The position numbers and the translations under genes were made by a program. Below, in pieces: positions 13,401 through 28,400 of a stretch of 64,000 bases of DNA. The notes beneath the pieces are model-generated. The model saw nothing but the letters and a program-made list of their open reading frames with translations. It was not told the origin of the DNA and ran no database searches. Origin of the DNA: Conchocele bisecta. Its lineage: Eukaryota > Mollusca > Bivalvia > Lucinida > Thyasiridae. The first letter of the stretch is position 1. Every line of letters begins with the position of its first letter. The stretch lies in NCBI GenBank assembly GCA_029237695.1, contig CM055265.1, forward strand, positions 80,780,447-80,844,446, written 5' to 3'.

Positions 13401-16400
13401 AACGAGGCTCGTAACTGGTAACTCGCTATGCTTTGGCCGAATACATGTCGACTGAATACAAATTGTCGTATCCTGCATTGACCCGCCTGTGTCTGTCTGT
13501 TTCACGATAGCTGCCCAAATTTTATAAACAATGCAAAAACAATATATTTTTTTGATAATGTTAAATTTTATCTAAATTTAAGAATGAGCCTCGTTTTATT
13601 TTGGGAAATTTGTTCCAATATTGATTAAATTTATTACGAAAAAAACAAACAATTTCCCCATGTTAAATCCCCATAGACATCTTCACAGAGTGACGTCTTC
13701 ACAGAGTGAAGAGTCTATGGGGATTTAACATGGGGAAATTTTGATAATTTCAGAAATACTTGACCGATTTTCAAAATTTAACTTGTTTTCTTAGATCATT
13801 TCCAAGCTATCTAGCCAGGTTTCAGAGTGAATTTCCCATTCATTTGTAGGGTTGAATGAGGGTTTAATGCCACCTCTGAATCTGGTTTCAGTCGGAAGAT
13901 ATTGAGACGCCATGTGGTACCATGCATGTGGCAATCCAGGGAGACAGAACGAAGCAGGCCATCTTTACCTACCATGACATTGGACTTAACCGTAAGATAG
14001 TTGAGAATATTTACTATTCAACGAACTTGGCATTTGCAAGTCCCATAGTTGCAAAATGTTTTCCATTGTTTGATGAACATGCAAGAATGCTGAACTATCT
14101 TTTATCAGTTAATTATATGAAGTATGTCGAGGGGTATATTGTATTTGTAATTCCGTTCGTCCGTTTGTCTGTCCGTCCGTCTTGTTAAACTTTTTGGACA
14201 CCTATTGTAACGTTAAGTCATATTGACCTTAAACTTCATATATTACATTATCATCATCCGTTTTCATTCCATACCACACCCATGCGGCCTTCATGTCCAA
14301 GGTCAAATTACTTAGAAATTTGCGTCTGTCGGATTTGCGTTAAAGTTTTCGGGTACCCATTATCTCTGCAACGGTAAGTCGGATTAACTTCAAACTTCAT
14401 ATACAGTCGAACCTGTGTTAACGACCACCTGTGAATAGCGACCACCACAACGGCCAGTTAAAAACCCCCCGTCCAATTTGTTCTTTAAAATACCTTGGAA
14501 TAACGACCACCTCCGAACAACGACCAACGACCGGTGATTTTCGTTCCTACGCGAAAATTTTTGACTGCGAACAGCGACCATCAGCGACCAAGTCAGGTTT
14601 TGTCGCAAAAGAAAATAACATTGCAATCGCCGATTTTCCTTTCATCAAAATATTGCATAACTCCATTAACGGTAATTCCCGATATGTATTCCGTGTCGTG
14701 TATTCCGCGCAAGTCATAAAACTGGATCATTAGCTGGCAAATTGTGTTTACACGATGCTGATTCGTCTACAGTGACAAGACTAAGACTTCACACCGCGCG
14801 TGTCAAGTGTAAATTTCACACCGCAGGGCACAAGGCCATATCAAGATCAATACACGCGGTTGCTGACATCAGTCACGTAGTCCATACTAGACTGGTACCC
14901 TGTCGGATGCGCAGCATAGCGTTATTCCTAGCGACCGGGAACCAGTCTAAAGTGACACGACAAACGTGTTTATTTGAATTGGGTCTCGATCTCCGACAAA
15001 TCCCGGCTTATTGCATTAGCGACCAGACCAGGCAGTGGATTCGCGTAGTCTGCCCATGGTTTGTTTACATGGTTTACAATGCTCGCGAATCTGTAATTAA
15101 AAACATCAGTAATTACGTCAGCGGACATTGCCAATTCGTCATAGGCTGCTTAAATATTCGGGCTTGACCAGGATAGTATACAGTACATTGGACAGAAAGC
15201 AAATAAGCCTGGTGTTCTCTCCTGATTTGGACACCTAGCTCGTGTGGGTTACTCGACTTGACGCATTCAATGAAATATTTTTGTTACAAAAAAACTCGCG
15301 GTTTTCACAGGCCGCGCCACATAGGCTATCGTTTTAATACAGACTATATGACCGTTATTAATTTCAACTGGTGGTGTGAAATACTAATGGTCATGCTAAA
15401 TTAAACCACTTACATGTAATTACGACAAGCTATTAAATGGTGCACCAAAGCAAGCCGCGGGATATACTTATCGTGAAGATAATTACTCCCCTTTGTATAT
15501 AATTTCCAAAGCGAGGCTGGGTTCAGAAAACTAACAACAAGATGACAAAACAAAATAAATTGACTATTTTAGCCATTTTCGTGCAATTTTTAATTGATGA
15601 AAAGCAGATACACTCCACGATCGTGCAATAGCGAATTGTCAGGTTGAAGTGTGTATACAGCCAAGACGTTTTCTATGCATGCATATATAATACAATAGAA
15701 TGCTAAATACATGGCCGACTTTGTTGTGAAACCGGGAAAATGTTCGACCCTTGGAACAACGACCACCTGTCAACAACGACCACTTTGGCCACTTCCCTTT
15801 GCCGGTCGTTGTTCACAGGTTCGACTGTACTTCCTTGTCCTCATCCATATTTTCATTCCATACGACACCCATGCGGCCTTCATATCCAAAGTCAAGGTCA
15901 AATGAAGTTTTTATTTGTCGGTCCAGGCGGCAGCCGGGGGTATACGTGAGCCCCTGCTCACTTTCTCTAGTTCATTATACATTGACTGAATACATGCTGA
16001 CTGATAACAATTTGTCATATCCTGCATTGATACTATCTGTATACCCAGGTCACAAATGCTTTCGCCGACGTTCCATTGGTCGAATGGTGTCACATGACTG
16101 AATGAAATCAGTGCAATGGTATTTTCAATGAAAACCACTTCATATCTGCTCATCCTGTAGCATAAAACATTACCAGGGGGCCGTTTCACTAAACTTTGTA
16201 CAACTATAATGTTTGTAAGTGCAAATTTAGGATCGTCTGGAAATTTCAATTGATGGATATACATTTGATCGCAGCCTATGCTCAATAAATGTAAATCCAA
16301 TAATTGTTTACAAGGAAACATTGTTAATGTGAAATTTACAGACTATCATAATTTTGCACTTACAAACATTTTAATCGTACAAAATGTGGTGAAACGTCCC

Positions 16401-19400
16401 CCCGGATGAATAGAATCTTTGGATATCAAGTTTGTCAAACTTGGGTTGGAAATTGTAGGAATTCAAACGCTTTTCCCAACCTTGCCTGATAAACTTCTCT
16501 ATATTGATATCATTTGTTAGGGCGCCTTCTGAAGGAAGGAGTGCTTATGGCATAACCCCAACGTCGTAGTCAGTGTAGTGTCTGTCTGGTTGTCTGTCCG
16601 TCTGTCCATCTTCAAAAATTAATAACTTCTCTAATGATGCTCTATCATGCTGTGATAAATCCACGACGCTCAGAACCCGCTAACCCTAAGGTCACAGTCT
16701 TAGCGCTTCCATACATTTATAATTTCTGTTTTCTTTCATCGCTCTTCTTGATATTTTACACATCCCTTCCTCTAATGGTTCTTTATCATGTTGTGTGAAA
16801 TTCATGACCCTCAGACCCTCGATAAGGTCACAATATTTGCGCTTTTGCAAACTTAACCCTTAGACCGCTATCTTATTTTTTTTGTCGTCTGCTGTTTATT
16901 TTCCATTTTGATCATCAAAAACATGCTTTGACAGCACTTTAGAATAATTTACAACATGCTTTGACAGCACTTCAGAATCATTTTCATTGGAAATGATTCT
17001 GAAGTGCTGTCAAACCATGTTTTTATTGAGAAATAAGGCAAGATATAAAAGCAGCAGCAGACGACAATTGTTGTGAGTAGCGGTCAAAGGGTTAACATTG
17101 GGGGAAATTTTCACACAGCTTCTTGATATCCTTCTGACAACTCTTGTTACGCATTGCTGTTGCCTTATCCATACAATAGACACTATAGCACTGAAGGCTA
17201 TAGTGTCTATTGTACAGAAATTGGTGGGTGGGGTAATGGTTTACAAATGAGCCTTTTATCGGATCCTAGGTCTGAGTCTTCCACCTGTGATTGTATTCAC
17301 GTACCGACTGAAATGTAAAAAGCACCAGTCATATATCAAAGTCATGTGATTGCCTTTTACAGACGTGACCTGTTTCCAAGGGTTCTTCAGCTACCCGGAC
17401 ATGCAGGCCATCCTGAAGCACTTCTGTGTTTACCATCTGAATGCCCCGGGCCAGGAGGAAGGGGCCATGACCATCAAACCCGAGTATGTTTATGTTTAAC
17501 CCGTACAAGGCGGAATCAAATTGTTTTTGTTTAACTCTTTGCACATTAGCTGTGAAAATAACAGCCAACAAATTGGAGGTATTTTTAATATTCTTATTTA
17601 TCTCGTTTTTAGCTTCACATTTTGCGGATTTTTTTTTGCGTCAGAAAGTTTGTACAAGCTTCTTCATCATGGTACGACTTTAATATTACTTGACGGATTG
17701 CTTCAATATTTGGACACTTGATATATGTGAGCATTTGGAACACATTCATGCCGCTATTAACATGACCTTGACCTTTTATACTATTACATTTTTGTGGAAA
17801 CACTTAGCCATTTTTTTACGTCAAAAAGTTTGTACAAGTTTCTTTTCATGATATACTTTAAAGGTACATGCCCACGCAGCAGGTTACACTGTACTACTAC
17901 TTTTCATTTTCTGTCATGCCTTATATGAGCCATTTGTCTACCCACTAACGAGTTATTTTTAATTACGGCGCGTGTTAATTGGTGTTAAATCGTATTTTAT
18001 ATGCCGCGACCAGAAAGGGTATTTTCCGACCTTGTGCTATTTTTACCAACACGCGTCACGTGACACGGTCAATCATATCACAGCTTTGACATGCGCAGTG
18101 AGGTATCGGAAGTTGAGAAGAAAAATCTCTGTTCGAGTCCAAATCTAAATCTCCACGTAACTCTTTCCATTTGGTGATCTGGTCTCCAATATTAAGCACT
18201 CTCCCTCAGACATTTTGCCTTTTTTTTGGCCGACGCCGTTTCATGCAATTTCCGTCCTGGACGTTTCGACATGTTGATATTCTTGTTTACATATTGGGAA
18301 GCCTACTGGCGTGCGTAGTATACTGCGCATGTGCACCGCAAGCCGTGATGTGAAAGTCGTCGTCCCCGCACATTATCAAAATAGACTGTTACCGCCGCGC
18401 GTCGCTAACAGTAAATTGATAATTAATAAATGATTATATTTGTATAGCGGGCACTCGTAATGTTTAGAACTGGTGGAATAGTGACATAATTATACACTTA
18501 TTAATTCCTATAAAGAACATTTTGTGCCTACTGCGTGGGCATGTACCTTTAATATTACTTGATGTATTGCTTCAATATTTGGACACTTGATACATGTGAT
18601 CATTCGGAACACCCTCATGCCGCCATTAACATGACTTTGACCTTTTTGTTGTACCTGCTTTAGCAGAAGTCACGACTATAATTGCCACTTTTTACGTCGT
18701 CCGAAATATTCTGAAGTTTGTACAAGCTTCTTCATCATGGTATAACTTTAATATTACTTGACGGATTTCTTCAATATTTGGACACTTGATACATGTGAGC
18801 ATTTGGAACACACTCATGCCGCCATTAACATGACCTTGACCATTTTGACCTTCACATGGTTGTGGAAACGCTTAGGCATTTTTTTTATGTCAAAAAGTTT
18901 CTTCAACCTTGACCTTTTTCGTATGTTAAACATGCACTTCTCTGATGGTTTTTATGATGCTTACTTCAGCACATGCCCATGATCATGTTATGGTCAAATG
19001 CCTTGGAGAGTGTGACACTGCTTCTGTGGCAGAATTCTTGTTGTGATGCTTACTTGAGCACATGCCCATGATCATGTTACGGTCAAATGCCTCGGCAGGC
19101 GCAACACTGCTTCCGTGGTGGAATTCTTGTTTATTTTCACTTGTTTGCGGAAACACTTATCCATTTTGTTTGCGTCAAAAAGTTTGTACACGTTTCTTCA
19201 TCATCATATAACATTAATGTTACTTGATGGATTGCTTCAATGTTTGGACACTTGATACATGTAAGCATTTGTAACACACTCATGCTGCCATTAACATGAC
19301 CTTGACCGTGTTTACCTTCACATGGTTGTGGAAACACTAACTATTTTTTATGTCAGAAAGTTTCTTCAACTTTGATTTTTTTCGTGTTTTAAGCATGCAC

Positions 19401-22400
19401 TTCTCTGACAGTTTTTGTGATGCTTACTTTAGCACATGCCCATGATCATGTTACAGTCAAATTTGATGATTAAAAGGATGCAGAATTATTATACTGAATT
19501 TATTACATTATCACAGCCATTTTGGCTGTGATAATGTAATAAATTCAGTATAATAAAAATTAATAAATTCATCATTAAAGTGAAAATTTGCTATATAAGA
19601 AACTAGATAAGTATACTTTGCTAGATAAGTGGTGAAATAGGCTACTGTTGTTAGCTGAATAGATGTGCTAATTTTGTTTTGCATGTTAATATATTCCATG
19701 CTGAGGATATGACATTTTGTCTGTGGAAAATCCTAAATATTTTCTTATTCATGCTTAAGTATATGTTGCGGCTATCATTTGAACCATCTCGGCGAGACGG
19801 TTCAATTGAGTGGTCACAGCATATACATTTTATTGAGATATAACAGAAATTATATGGGTTGTGGACTAGGGGTTAGAACACCTGACTTCCCATCTGGAAG
19901 TTGTGGGTTCAGACATCGCCTTAAACATCAAAACATTACTTTCACTGTATTTCCAACCTACTGGTCTTTCGGATGAGACTTTGAAACCGAGGTCCCGTCC
20001 CTAAATGACCTTAGCTGTTGCGTGGACGTTATACCCATTCATTGCGTGGACATTATTATAGGAATGAATGGTCTTTTTGTGGAATTTATCGGGGTATAAA
20101 CTTGGAAAAGTCGCGGGAATACTGGACGAAGGCCGGAAGGCCTCGTTCAGTATTCCCGCGACTTTTCCAAGTTTATATCCCCGATAAATTCCACAAAAAG
20201 GCCATTCATTCCTTATAATTCCAGCATTTGAAATAAATTCATCAAGAAAATGTGTTTATTTTCCGTTTTCTTAAGAATTATTTTAACTGCACCTGATGGT
20301 TACGGAAAGTAATTCGGCATGGGAGTTTACTGGGATATACATTTTGGAGAGAGACTTGCTACGGACCAATCAAATGTTAGGGAATTGTGTAAATATTTTT
20401 GTGCTGGAATTATACCCATTCATTTTCACTTTAAAAATGTCGTAGCACTACAGGTGTATTCTGAATATAATGCTGAGCTCCAGATAAGTTTTGTATCTCA
20501 CACAGTTATTTTAGCAGAATACGCATTGATTATCAAAAGTGGGAGTACACAATACTCACAGCAATGTGAAAATATTCATTGATTTTCAAATTGAGTAGTG
20601 AAAATACTGTAATAAAGTTGAAATTTACTTAGTTGAGTTGCAAAACAAACTGTGTTTGCTTTTTGCAGCTCAAATAAGTGAATTTTTAAATTTGTTTTAT
20701 TTTTTTATCATTTGTTATAAAGAAGAAAATCAATAATACATTTGTAAAAGTAAAATATGCATTGAATTAGAAATCTGTGGTTAGGTACAAAACTTACCTG
20801 GATAATGAGTTAATTAGGTAGGTGTGTAGACTAACCGGGTGATTTACTTGGTATAACATGACCTGTAGCCTATTTCATCAACATTGCAAAGTATACTTTA
20901 CTAGCAAAGTATACTTTGAGGGAGAAATTTTCAATTTTTTTAAAAATTTATTAATTTTTATTATACTGAATTTATTACATTATCACAGCCATTTAATGGC
21001 TGTAATAATGTAATAAATTCAGTATAATAATTCTGCATACTTTTAATCATGAAATATATGCATTTGTTAGTTCTATGTGAAATAATGCATTTCTGGAAAA
21101 ATAAATGATTACTCCCTCAAAGTATACTTTGCTAGTAAAGTATACTTTGCAATGTTGATGAAATAGGCTACAGATGATGGGAATGGCATATGTTGGCGAC
21201 ATATAATTGACAGAATTCTGTAAACAATTATATTTAGAACACGGTGCACCCAATTTTATTGCATTATCTGTCTTATTCATTCTGTGTGATACACTACAAG
21301 AGGTGTGGGTGATTGGCTGGGCGAATGCGACGTCGTAAATTAAAGTATGGGGTTCCTCCTTGTAAGAACCACGATTTGCCTTGTTTGGCTTTCGGGTACA
21401 TTTTTATCTTTGGCTCTTTTGTTTGGGAGTTGAATTGGGTTATTGCCCATTATAAAAGTAGTAAGATTATTACTGATTCTATTGCTTTTGGGAGGAGGCC
21501 AAATGATTCTGGTGTGGCGAGGACCTGGCATCAGATCAGGATTATTCTGATTTCAGGGATGAATATATAGATTTTTTATTGTAAATATTCAGTTCTGATT
21601 TTGGGAATTTCCCCCGCTTTTGTGCAGGTAATATATGGGATTTAGTACTAAACCCATTGACCCGGCTTTAAATGACCTTAGCTGTTGATAGGCCGTTAAA
21701 CCCCAACAAACAAATAAACAAACGAACAAACTACACGAGGTGAAACTTACTGAGTAGCTGTGCATACTAACGTGCCTCATATGGAAATACAACGTGCAGT
21801 ATAGTATACAATAATAAGAACATGTTCACATACATTTTATCAAATATCTCACCACACTTATGAAACAGTTACCTTTGAAAGCAATCCTAATATAATGTAT
21901 TGTTTACCCTAGTTTCTCGACCAATGAAAGAACAGCATTTTGTCACAATTAATCACATATTGCGACACTTTTGCCAATATATATTAAATTAATCATTAAA
22001 TGTTCAGCCGCAACATTTAGAACTGATTTTATGCCTTGTTGTCATCAGTTCACGAGACGCAAAGCATATTACGGCCCACACACGCACTCACTTCATGTTA
22101 CACCGCCAATCACATGTTAGTATAGCGTTTAAGGGCGGAGCTTCGCGAGTGGGCTGGTAAACAATAAGTATGTTAAGGTCACATAATGAATTTTGAATAA
22201 ATTAATTTCTCACTCGCTAGCGCTCGCTACAAAATTAATTTATTAAAAATTCAATATATGAACTATAACTATTACATATTATATTACCATTGCTTCAGTG
22301 TGTGCAGATACATGTATACATTTCATGTTCTCATTATGTGTATATGATATTATATATCTTACTTGTTCTTTTCTATCTTGCAGACCAAACACAGATGAAA

Positions 22401-25400
22401 CTGCAAAGAAAGTGTATGTACCATGAGTTTTGTAACGTAAAACAACTCATAAAGTATGTTCCTTTAATAAATTATATGGAAATATTTTTGAAAACCTGGT
22501 AATTGTCTCTATCTCGTACACCTGCAAGCTGACACATTGGTATCACAGGTGAAAGACTCAGACCTGTGACATAAAAAAGAAATCCCATTGAAAAAACATT
22601 ACCCCACCCACCTGTAGTCATACTTTTCGTCACTTTCCTGAGCCGTACAGGCAAAAGCAAAATCATTTTATCAAGTAACTTAGTTTTCAGTCATCAAATG
22701 TGCACTGACTGACAATCATTTTGACGTATCCTGCATTGATGGGTCAGAACTACTTGATGACGTTTCATTTGTCGAACGCTGGCACTTAGCATTACCAAAT
22801 GACATCAGTGTAACGATGCAGCGTAAACAAGTCTTTCCAATGAAAACCGTATTATTTTTGGAAATGGATATATAGAGAATAGTAGGTTAGTGCTGTGAAT
22901 GGGAAACATATCTGGTGAGGTTTAGGATGGACGAGGCTTGGACATGTGTTTGTAAAATGCGTATGAATTTTGATTAGGTCGTATTGACAAGATATCAAAT
23001 ATATTTCACGGCACTGCATTGTAATATAATTCCTTTGCAAGCCTCGGAATTCCTACAAGTTTCCTAGCCTTGCACTGGATCATGGGAGGATTTGTGTAAC
23101 TTAAAGATTGATTCTTAAGGATTAATACCTTAATGATTATGTTGATTGCACTTCAGTGCTGAAAATATATTTTTGTTGCACCCGCTTGCGGACAGCGTGA
23201 TATAGTCGGCACATTGGCGTACGGTCACGTTGTACGTACGTGCGTCCGGGTTAAAGTTTTTCAGTATACTATCAAAGCCTCAGTGGGCATGACATACGGG
23301 CCGCGGCCATCTAGTTTGTATTTTCAGTGCTGAGCGTATGTTTCTTCCCCCATCCCCACCTCCTCACACAAGTGCATTCCTGTCTATATGTGACCTTACT
23401 GTTGAACAGACATAAAGCCTCAAACAATCAAATCTTAACCTTGTTTGATAATACATTGTATATGTTACCGTAATAACCCTAAATATTTGGACACAATTTG
23501 CTTTGGGAAAACCCCTATTAAATGAAACCCCTATTAAATAGGGGTTTCCCCAAACAAATTGTATCCAAATACATTGTTATTGTGATCAAACCAGTTCTGC
23601 CATACTGTCCCTATATATTGGCACACTCGCTGTTTTAGGGAAACCATATATTTGTATGTGTTTCCCCAAATAAATGGTGTCTGAATATTTGGGTTTATTA
23701 CTGTGTTTGCCGGAGCTCTAATGGATGGTGTATGCACTGAATGGCTCTCTGGTATTGTGTAGACAACTCGTGCAAAGGCAATAAGCCCCATTATGTCAGA
23801 TCATAATACAGTTTATAATTTCTTCCAGATTTTTGTACCCGACAATGGACGAGTTGGCAGAAGCTATCCAAACTGTGGCCAACTATTTTGAGTAAGTAAA
23901 TTTCTTATTATGTCTTCTGTTTGTTTGCTCGATATTGTTGTACACATGCATTTCTCTGATTGTTTTCTCTGATGCTGTGACAAATCCATGACCTACCGGC
24001 CACCTGACCGTTAACCACATCTTGGTCACAGACTTTGAGCTTATACGAAACTTAACATTACAGTAAAGTTTGTATATTTTAGAGTATTACTGATCCTACT
24101 GATTTTGGGAGGGGGGCAAGTGATTCTGATTTGGGGATTTTCCCCCCATTTGTACATGTAATATATGGGATTTATTACTAAACCCATTGTCCCGGCCTTA
24201 AATGACCTTAACAAACAATCAAACAAACAAACAAAAAGTGTGTATATAAACTTCAGAGGAGGGTATGCATATTTTAACAGTGAAACCATCCTTATCAGGA
24301 TTATGGATTCATGTCTCAGTGATCCAGATAAGCTGCGTATTTTCTTAAATACCCAATTAAAATTGCCAAAAACCCAATTGAAATTAGAAGGAGTGAGTAT
24401 CAAAAAGCAATACAAAAAAATTGTGGTATCTTTACCATGCTGCAGAAAACAATAAACAGACCACAAATATAGCATATTTTCCTTATTTTCCATGAAAACA
24501 AATCTTGGTATTTCAAGAAATGCCAATACATGTTTTCATTTCAAAGCAAACTATTCAATAATTACTGTCTGTTGATGTGTAAACAGTAGTATGAATTTAG
24601 TTTACCCAATTAAAAAATACCCAATTGCTTCAGAAATGATGGAATGACAATACTTGATTACTAATTCCTTATCTGGAGCCCTGATGTCTTATTGGATTCT
24701 TGTCATAACATAGATGTGAAAAGCTAGTAGCTTACATAAATTTGTATCCATAGCAATGGGATTTGCTTTGTTCAACCAGTGTAGATCCAAATCAGCCTGT
24801 GCATTCACACTGTCTGATTGCAATCTGCACTATTCGCCATTCCATCAATAAATTTTTTTTCATGCTTCTAACAAGTAACATAGATCGCTATCAGGCTAGT
24901 TGAGTGTGTTATTAGACCCCCCGCAATGAGCGTGTGTATGCTGGAGTCCGGTTGACCGTCCGTCCGTGTGTCCATCCGTCACTAAACTTAACATCAGAGA
25001 AATATGTTATATGTTAATATTTCATGCATGCATTCCTCTAAGGCTCTACTATCATGCTGTTACAAATCCCCGCTGATCTCGAAGTCAAGGTCACATACTT
25101 AGTCTCTTTACAAAACTTAACATCATAGAAATTGGTTATAACTTCTATTTCCTTGCTCGGATCTGCTTCACATTTCACACACACATTGCTCCAATGGACT
25201 CTACCATCATGTGACAAATTCATGTTTGTGCCGCCCCCGCTAAGCCCAGAGTCAAGGTCACAAGCCCACAAACTTGGAAAATGTTTACATATTTAGGGGT
25301 ACCTGGGCCGACGCTTACTGACCAATCTAGTTTGATCAGGAGCTACACTGGTCACAAAACCCATATGCCTCATTTCTCCAGTCACAGTCACATTTGTATG

Positions 25401-28400
25401 AGAACCTGTTGTATATCTGTGCAGTTGTGATATTGTTTGATTACACCATGTGATTTCTGTTGCAGCATTAAGAGATTCATTGGCATTGGGGTGGGGTCAG
25501 GATCCAATATACTGACCAGATATGCGGTGAGTACTTGTGGCTTGCTACCAATTAATGGGTGGCCCTGGGCTCGTTTCACTAAACTTTGTACAACTAAAAT
25601 GTTTGTAAGTGCAAAATTATGATAGTCTGCACTATTAACAATGTTTTCTTGTAAACAATTATTCAGTCAATCCTGCACATTTGCACAGTCTGATAAATGT
25701 CTACACTGTTAACTGTTAGTGAAACAAATGAATAAGAGCTGCCCGACTGAGAAAGGGAGGTTCTGGCCAGCTAAGTGTATACCGTCTGTTTCACGAAACC
25801 TGCCCAAATTTTACGGTCATATAAACAATGTAAAAACAATACTCTTTTCGATAATATTAAATTTTATCAAAATTTGAGAATGAGCCTTTTTATTTCGCGA
25901 AATTTGGTCCAATATTGATTTTATTGTGAAAAATTGATTTGTGTATGGGAATTTAACATGGGGGAAAACGAGGTGGAGGAGCAAAAAAATTTGGGAAATT
26001 CACTCTGAAACCTGGCTAGATAGCTTTGAAATGATCTAACTAAGAAAACAAAAGTTAAATTTTGAAAATCGGTCCAGTATTTCTGAAATTATCCAAATTT
26101 CCCCATGTTAAATCCCCATAGACATCTTCACTCTGTAACATGGGGAATTGTTTTTGCATTGTTTATATGGCCATAACATTTGGGCAGGTTTCATGAAACA
26201 GACAGTCAAGATCGAACAGCACATTTCATATGTGGCCTGATAGCAAGCTCTGTTGCTTGTTAGAAGCATGATGGGTGTTTCATTGATGAAATGGCGAACA
26301 GTGCAGATCCTGATCAGACTGCGGATGCACAGCCTGATCTAGATTTACACGGGTCACAAAACCCATAAGCCCCATTTCTCCAGTTCCAGCCACATACGAG
26401 ACGAGTCATTTTATTGTAATCTGAGCGATATCTCATGAAAAACATGTACACATTTTATATTTTCCATATTAAATATGACGTTGACAGTTAACAAAATGAC
26501 GTTGAAAGAATGTGCAGAGTAAATGCGGAATACAATTTGGCATTTGCTATGAAAATTTCATCACCTTTCGACGTTATTTACAGAAAGCATCACAGTTTCT
26601 GTAAATATTTTTAATGCAAGATCACACATCTACCTCCGTACAAAATCACATAGCTCGTCTCATAGGCAGATCGGGAGCTAGATAGTCCACAAATGCCACA
26701 AGTTCCAATCCTCAGTGATACAATGACACATTATTCCATTCCAGTTGATGTATCCAACCCGTGTGGACTCGCTGTGCCTGGTGAACGCCAATGCTACGAG
26801 GCCGGGCTGGATGGAATGGGGCTACCAGAAGGTTTGTGCACCATTCTAACCTACATACAGTGTCTTAGACTTGCAACAGACAAGAAATTCCATAGCTGTG
26901 GGTTATTTGATTTGTATGTGGATATATGCACGAGTACCGCAGCGTGATCGTTGCGCGGTGGAAGGAGTGGCATATATCCACATACAAAATATCCTTTATT
27001 ATTATATACGTAAATCACTTGTAATGTATATGTGCCTACAAAAACACACACAATGTCACTAAAATAAACAAATTAGTGATGATTTAGAAGGAACTATTTT
27101 AAGAGGTGAAATGTAGTTCCGTCACTGACCAATATGAATTCACGAGAATATGGAAAAATATTGACGGATTACGTACCATTGTGTAACGAAAGTACGTATA
27201 TAATAAGTTTAAATATGCACTGGCAAGAAGTAATATGATAGTGATAAATTACATTTTTGGAGCATTTATCCTTGTATAAACAGTCCATTTATACTAGCTG
27301 ACGGCCTTCCATGTTTATTTTGTATTATTTTAATGTTTCGCGATCGTGAGTGTTCAACAGTCAATATTTATTGATTTAGATACATTACTCTTTTATACAT
27401 GATAAATTGCATATGTGTCCGTTTGAATGCCTGTTCGGTACACTCTGGTTTATTAGTTAACCCACTATGCATTGACCGAATATACGCTGACTGATAACAA
27501 ACTGTTGTATCCTGCATGGAGTAATGATGCCATGTAACTCGTTGTTTACAGTGATAACCATATATATATGCCTATTATCTAGCATAAACTGTTATCTGAT
27601 TCATAGAATATGATGCTAGTGTCTTTTGATATCAATATCACCAGGCTCAGCTCGGAAACGGTAGGAATTCCGAGGCTCGCCTCGGAATTCCTACCATTTC
27701 CGAGCTGAGCCTTATAAACTTGACACTAGTATGGTATTTTCTATATATAAAAATGTCACTACTTGTGTAGCCTCAGGGGCCAGTCTGCATATGTATGCAG
27801 CTTGATCAGGGTCTACACTGTTGGCTATTACACCCGTTACTGTAGTTACAGTATGTAACATAGAAAATATTTCATCTACATATTTGTTTCTCAGCGCATG
27901 TTTGTGTTAATATGGTCGCGCCATCTGACGTCACATTGTTCATTTGTTAGTTGGGTACCTGATCTAGCTTACATAAAGTAAAACGTTGTAATTTGTGGCT
28001 ATGACTGCAGAAATGGGGCTTATGGGTTTTACAACCAGTGTAGATCCAGATCAGCCGGTGCATCCGCATAGTCTGATCAGGAACTAAACTGTTCGCCATT
28101 CCATCAAGCAATATAGATCATTACCAGGCTACAGAAGTCTGCCATTTGATCAGGAGCTACACTGGTCACAAATCTCATAAGCCCCATTTCCCCAGTCACA
28201 GCCACATGTAACATTGACAGATGAACTCTTGGTACCTGACACATAGTAATTAGTGTCTGGAGAAATGGGGCTTATGATTTTGCAACCAGTGTAGAACCAG
28301 ATCAGCCTGTGCATCCGCACAGTCTGATCAGGATCTGCACTGGTCGCCATTCAAACAATGAAACACCCGACCCGTTATACAGAAGTCTGCCATTTGATCG

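Noticed and set aside
14742..15167. 141-residue + frame
   Set aside because: Lies inside the 1.43-kb TA-flanked element. The second copy (63340-63765) breaks the frame and there is no domain.
15911..16321. 136-residue - frame
   Set aside because: Crosses the borders of two different repeats (TTTCACTAAAC MITE and gctgactgataacaa repeat) and has no homology that I recognise.
24041..24526. 161-residue - frame and the overlapping 96-residue + frame
   Set aside because: Both run through a CAAA-tailed element and a CCAGATAAG MITE. The similar copies at 6724 and 42833 have different frame structure.
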